NCBI GenBank assembly: GCA_947371645.1
Contig: CANBQJ010000052.1
Span: forward strand, 1 to 18,738
From: Burkholderiales bacterium
GTDB lineage: Bacteria > Pseudomonadota > Gammaproteobacteria > Burkholderiales > Burkholderiaceae
DNA length: 18,738 nt
Direction of reading: 5' to 3'
Positions 15,776 to 18,738 of this stretch are shown here, piece after piece; the first letter of the stretch is position 1; each line of letters begins with the position of its first letter. Made by a program: the position numbers and the translations under genes. Under the pieces are notes generated by a model, which was not told where the DNA came from, made no database searches, and was given only the letters and a program-made list of their open reading frames with translations.

Positions 15776-17186
15776 CGGTTGCCGGGGCGGGCGCGCCCCG
15801 CCACAAGGCACTGAGCGGCAGCTGCGCGTGTTTCAGGAACACGCCGTAGGCCGCCACAATGGCCAGGATGTAGCCCAGGCTGGACGCCATGCCCGCGCCC
15901 GTGGCGCCGAAGCGCGGCACCAGCACACAGCCCAGGCCAAAGCTGATGGCCAGCGAGGTGGCCGCGATGGCACCTGAGAGCTGGGGCCGCCCCAGGTGGT
16001 TGGTGTAGAAGGCAGACAGGCTGGACGCCGCCGCATACGCCGCCACCCCCGGCAGCAAGGCCGCCAGCGGCAGCAGCGATGCGGCGTAGGCCGGGCCCAT
16101 CACCAGGGGCACTGCCCACCAGGCCAGGCCCAGCAGCACGGGCGCCGCCACCAGCGTGGACAGCACATTGATGCGCACCGCCTGCACCGTCATGGCGGCG
16201 GCCACAGCGCGATCGGGGTGACCGATGCGCGCATACGCCGACACGGTGACGCTGGACGACAGCAGCCACAGCAGCTCGGCCACGGTCACGGCGATGGAGT
16301 ACGTGCCCGCGGTGCTCAAGCCGTGAAAGTGCTCGACCAGAAAGAGCGATGCCCTGTAGTTCAACAGGCTGACCACGTTCGTCACGCCGATGGTGGCCAC
16401 GAAGGGCCAGTCGCTGCGCCAGCTCACGCTGGCCTGCCAGAAGTCGCTCAGTCGTGAGGCCTGTGCCTCGCCAGCCAGTCGGGCGTCGCGCTGGGCCGCA
16501 TCCTGCAGGGCCTTGAAGGCCGTGAGCACGCCCACCAGGGACTTGCCCCCCACCCAGGCCACCAGCACCAGCACCACGGCCGGGGCGGCGCGCATGTCAC
16601 CGCCCACGTGCCCGGTGGACATGACCATGAGACCCAACAAGACCGTGGCAGGTGCGGCCACCTGCGCCAGGTTGATGGGCCACATGCGGCCCTCGCCCAG
16701 CCACAAGCCTGTGGCCGTGGGCACCAGCAACAGGAACGGCGCCCCCAGGGCCAGCAGCCACAGCTGTGAATAGGGCAAGGTGTCGGCCCACCAGGACACC
16801 CCCAGCAGCACCAGCGAGCCCAGCATGCCCAGCAGCACCACCGCCCGCAACACGCTTTGCAAGAGGGGCAGGCTGCGCACCCAGTCGCCACCGGCCTGAC
16901 GAGACATCTGCCGCGCCAGCCACAGGCCCAGGCCTGAGAACAAGGTCAGCAGGGCCGATTCCACCGCCACGAACAGGGCGAAGGCACCCTGCACCGTGGG
17001 CCCCAGGCGCGCCACCGTCACCGTGATGCCCAGACCCAGGCTGACGATCAGGAGCTTGGCGATCAGGTTGCCCAAAGCCGCGCGCGGCACGGCGGCCAGC
17101 AGGCGCGACCAGGCAGTGGCCGAGGCATGAACAGGAGCAACAGGTGGGGGGGTCTGGTCGGACAGGTCCTCGGGCATGGGCGGCAT
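15765..17186 (-). CDS. Wzx-like oligosaccharide flippase (MOP superfamily)
   Basis: 473 residues, dominated by hydrophobic segments: I count about 12 between residues 38 and 452. A loop with charged and polar residues at about 225-258 lies between two helical halves. The pattern, including a first helix followed by an N-terminal LGPTVQGAFALF stretch, fits Wzx/RfbX-type polysaccharide exporters. These flip undecaprenyl-diphosphate-linked oligosaccharides across the inner membrane. This matches the phosphoglycosyl transferase and glycosyltransferases in the neighbouring operon. ATG 17186 is used; GTG 17192 and ATG 17177 are alternatives and ribosome-site signals are weak. A run of seven C (plus-strand G7, 17146-17152) encodes Pro13-Pro15 close to the start. 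It is 43 nt after the KAS III-like gene and probably co-transcribed with it. Confidence 0.9.
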   Translation of the reverse strand: MPPMPEDLSDQTPPPVAPVHASATAWSRLLAAVPRAALGNLIAKLLIVSLGLGITVTVARLGPTVQGAFALFVAVESALLTLFSGLGLWLARQMSRQAGGDWVRSLPLLQSVLRAVVLLGMLGSLVLLGVSWWADTLPYSQLWLLALGAPFLLLVPTATGLWLGEGRMWPINLAQVAAPATVLLGLMVMSTGHVGGDMRAAPAVVLVLVAWVGGKSLVGVLTAFKALQDAAQRDARLAGEAQASRLSDFWQASVSWRSDWPFVATIGVTNVVSLLNYRASLFLVEHFHGLSTAGTYSIAVTVAELLWLLSSSVTVSAYARIGHPDRAVAAAMTVQAVRINVLSTLVAAPVLLGLAWWAVPLVMGPAYAASLLPLAALLPGVAAYAAASSLSAFYTNHLGRPQLSGAIAATSLAISFGLGCVLVPRFGATGAGMASSLGYILAIVAAYGVFLKHAQLPLSALWRGAPAPATVQA

Positions 17187-17229
17187 TGTCACCCAGGCCG
17201 CCTTCGCACCACCTTGCGCCGCACCGGGC

Positions 17230-18318
17230 TCAGTCCAATTGCCAGAAGAAGCCCGACCACAGGCCGTTGCCGGCGGCGCTGGCCAGGAGGATCACGTCAC
17301 CCGTCACGGCCTGGCCGGACTGCAGCAGACCGTGCAGCGTGGTCAGCGGGCTGGCGGCCCCTGCGCAGCCCCACTGGTCCAGTTCATGGAAAACCTGTGC
17401 CTGGGTGGGGCCCAAGGCCTGCAAGGCCACGTCCATCTGCCGGGGCGTGACGGCGTAGGGCAGGAAGTGGGTGAGCCGGCTGGCCGCTTCAGGGTAGGCC
17501 GCCACCAGCTCCTGTGGGAAACGCCCCCACAGGCCCAGCAGCGCGGCCAGGTGTTCACGGTCCGGCCGCTGGAAGCGGTAGGCCTGCAGGTCGCCGTCCG
17601 GGGGCAACAGGCCGGGGATCGTGGTGGGCTGGCCTGCCAGTCGCGTCTGACCGCTCAGGCCGCCGAGGAAGGCGTTCTGACCGGCATCGGCCGGGCCCAG
17701 GATGCAGGCGCCTGCGCCATCGGTGTAGAGCAGCGCCGTGCCCAGGTCGCCGTCGCGCATGAAGGCAGACGGCGCCTCGGTGGCCACGATCAGCACCGGG
17801 CCTGCGCCTTGTGCGATCAGGCCTTGCGCCGTGAGCCAGGCCTGCATCACGCCCACGCCACCGGCGCGCACGTCCATGCAGGCGGCCATGGACAGGCCCG
17901 CGTCGGCGCCTTCACCCACGCCGGCTTCTTCGCCCAGCACGCGCCCGATGCGCGCCGCCATGGCCGCGCTCACCAGCGGTGGGGTGGACGTCACACAGAT
18001 CAAGGCCGACAGATCGCTCACGTCCAGGCCGGCCACCTGCAAGGCACGGCGGGCGGCCTCGGCGCCGAGGTCCAGTGCGTTGGCGCCGTTCATCAGCCAC
18101 TGGCGGTTGGCCACGGCGGGCAGGCTGGCGGCCACGGCCTTGCCTTGTGCCTGACGGGCCTGCAGCGCCGCTTCCCAGCCTTCGCCCAGCACATGGGCAT
18201 ACACATCGTCTTGCGCCAGCACGCGGCCGAACTCACCGCGCGGCACCAGGTCTAGAGGCCGTGCCACGGCCGTGGCCAGCAGGCGCACGGGCGAGGTGGG
18301 CTGGATGTGGAGCTTCAT
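17230..18318 (-). CDS. KAS III-like protein lacking the catalytic His and Asn
   Basis: 362 residues of thiolase fold. Cys147 in MAACMDVRAGG is at the nucleophile position of FabH-type enzymes. LLYTDGAGACIL (196-207) and the C-terminal LLASAAGNGLWSGFFW (344-359) match conserved FabH strands. Aligned by eye to E. coli FabH, the HQAN box corresponds to FLPYAVTPRQM, so Tyr288 replaces the catalytic His. GNTSAAS corresponds to GCAGAAS, so Cys318 replaces the catalytic Asn. Decarboxylative condensation should therefore be impaired. Simple acyl transfer through Cys147, as in KAS III-like acyltransferases, remains possible. ATG 18318 starts 10 nt after the ligase stop, so these two are certainly a pair; upstream in-frame codons overlap the ligase. 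The partner substrate may be a ligase-activated acyl group. No acyl carrier protein is visible here. Confidence 0.88.
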   Translation of the reverse strand: MKLHIQPTSPVRLLATAVARPLDLVPRGEFGRVLAQDDVYAHVLGEGWEAALQARQAQGKAVAASLPAVANRQWLMNGANALDLGAEAARRALQVAGLDVSDLSALICVTSTPPLVSAAMAARIGRVLGEEAGVGEGADAGLSMAACMDVRAGGVGVMQAWLTAQGLIAQGAGPVLIVATEAPSAFMRDGDLGTALLYTDGAGACILGPADAGQNAFLGGLSGQTRLAGQPTTIPGLLPPDGDLQAYRFQRPDREHLAALLGLWGRFPQELVAAYPEAASRLTHFLPYAVTPRQMDVALQALGPTQAQVFHELDQWGCAGAASPLTTLHGLLQSGQAVTGDVILLASAAGNGLWSGFFWQLD

Positions 18319-18328
18319 GGGTGCAGTG

Positions 18329-18738
18329 TCATACGCGCTTGGCCTGGCTGGCCCAATAGGGCTCACGCAGCTTGGGTTTTTCGATCTTGCCAGCGGCGTT
18401 GCGCGGGATGGCGTCGAGCTGCAGCACCTGGGTGGGGCACTTGTAGCGCGCCAGGTGCTGGCGGCAGTGGGCGATGTACACGCGCGGCTCGAAGGTCATG
18501 CCGGGCTGCAGGGCCACGAAGGCCAGCACCTCTTCGCCCCAGGTCTCGTGGGGGATGCCGATGACGGCGCAGTCGGCGATGGCCGGATGGGTCAGCAGGG
18601 CCAGCTCGATCTCGCGCGGGTAGATGTTCTCGCCGCCCAGCACGATCATGTCCTTGGAGCGGTCGACGATGGTGAGGAAGCGTTGCTCGTCCAGGAAGCC
18701 GATGTCGCCCGTCCAGAACCAGCCATCGCGGTGCGAGG
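18329..18738 (-). CDS. Acyl-CoA ligase / AMP-dependent synthetase, C-terminal part (cut by window end)
   Basis: The frame is open to the window edge, so only the last 135 or so residues are visible. Motifs of the ANL superfamily C-terminal region are intact: DGWFWTGDIGFLDE (A7), DRSKDMIVLGGENIYPREIE (A8 hinge and following), and PRNAAGKIEKPKLRE with the catalytic Lys in GKIEK (A10). These enzymes activate a carboxylic acid with ATP to an acyl-adenylate and then load it on CoA or a carrier-protein thiol. The hinge sequence is that of fatty-acid/short-chain CoA ligases (GENIYP) rather than of nonribosomal adenylation domains. The stop lies 10 nt before the KAS III-like gene. The substrate pocket is outside the window, so chain length cannot be judged. 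Confidence 0.9.
   Translation of the reverse strand, partial: SHRDGWFWTGDIGFLDEQRFLTIVDRSKDMIVLGGENIYPREIELALLTHPAIADCAVIGIPHETWGEEVLAFVALQPGMTFEPRVYIAHCRQHLARYKCPTQVLQLDAIPRNAAGKIEKPKLREPYWASQAKRV

Noticed and set aside
17230..18738. Resemblance of the KAS III-like/ligase pair to OleA-OleC olefin biosynthesis, with the SDR (6713) as OleD
   Set aside because: OleA keeps the Cys-His-Asn triad, which is lost here. The ligase ends like an ordinary acyl-CoA ligase, the SDR is 9.5 kb away and is an MFE-2-type enzyme, and no OleB is present.

Overview
The window is 18.7 kb of uniformly high-G+C DNA with GC-rich third codon positions, short intergenic gaps and tightly packed genes. Together with the protein types (DUF3857/transglutaminase protein, 7TMR-DISM kinase, Gly-rich lipoprotein), this suggests a betaproteobacterium, most likely Burkholderiales. 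That placement is inferred from style alone. I saw no rRNA, tRNA, insertion sequence, phage gene or CRISPR array. Fourteen protein genes can be supported, two of them cut by the window edges, and no gap longer than 300 bases lacks a gene.

Region 1 (1-6614) is cell-envelope material. It holds the 3' part of a DUF3857/transglutaminase-like/TPR protein on the plus strand. Convergent with it is a seven-helix (7TMR-DISM) histidine kinase of the NarL/DesK type with no response regulator beside it. Upstream of the kinase is a 650-residue lipoprotein that I do not recognise.

Region 2 (6713-9423) looks like lipid or acyl-CoA metabolism with its control. A short-chain dehydrogenase of the multifunctional-enzyme-type-2 (3R-hydroxyacyl-CoA dehydrogenase) kind is divergent from a COG3687/PF10118 'predicted metal-dependent hydrolase'. 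The hydrolase carries what looks like a ferritin-type di-metal signature. The gap between them holds a perfect 14-bp palindrome and further copies of its half-site. A MarR-family regulator follows.

Region 3 (9465-18738) is a glycan assembly cluster. A five-gene minus-strand operon runs: hexapeptide acyltransferase, GT4 glycosyltransferase (4-nt overlap), GT2 glycosyltransferase with C-terminal membrane helices, ArnB/PglE-like sugar aminotransferase, and a small PglC-like phosphoglycosyl transferase. A second minus-strand operon upstream runs: acyl-CoA ligase (cut by the window end), KAS III-like protein, Wzx-like flippase. Between the two, on the opposite strand, lies a family VIII-type serine hydrolase.

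Taken together, region 3 reads as a pathway that starts a glycan on a polyprenyl phosphate with a possibly amino-substituted sugar, extends it, O- or N-acylates it and flips it across the inner membrane. The adjoining ligase and KAS III-like protein may prepare an unusual acyl group. The KAS III-like protein keeps its nucleophilic Cys but has Tyr and Cys where the catalytic His and Asn belong, which is the most unusual protein-level observation here. No sugar dehydratase, polymerase, ligase/oligosaccharyltransferase or acyl carrier protein is visible, so the pathway is incomplete in this window and its product is unknown.
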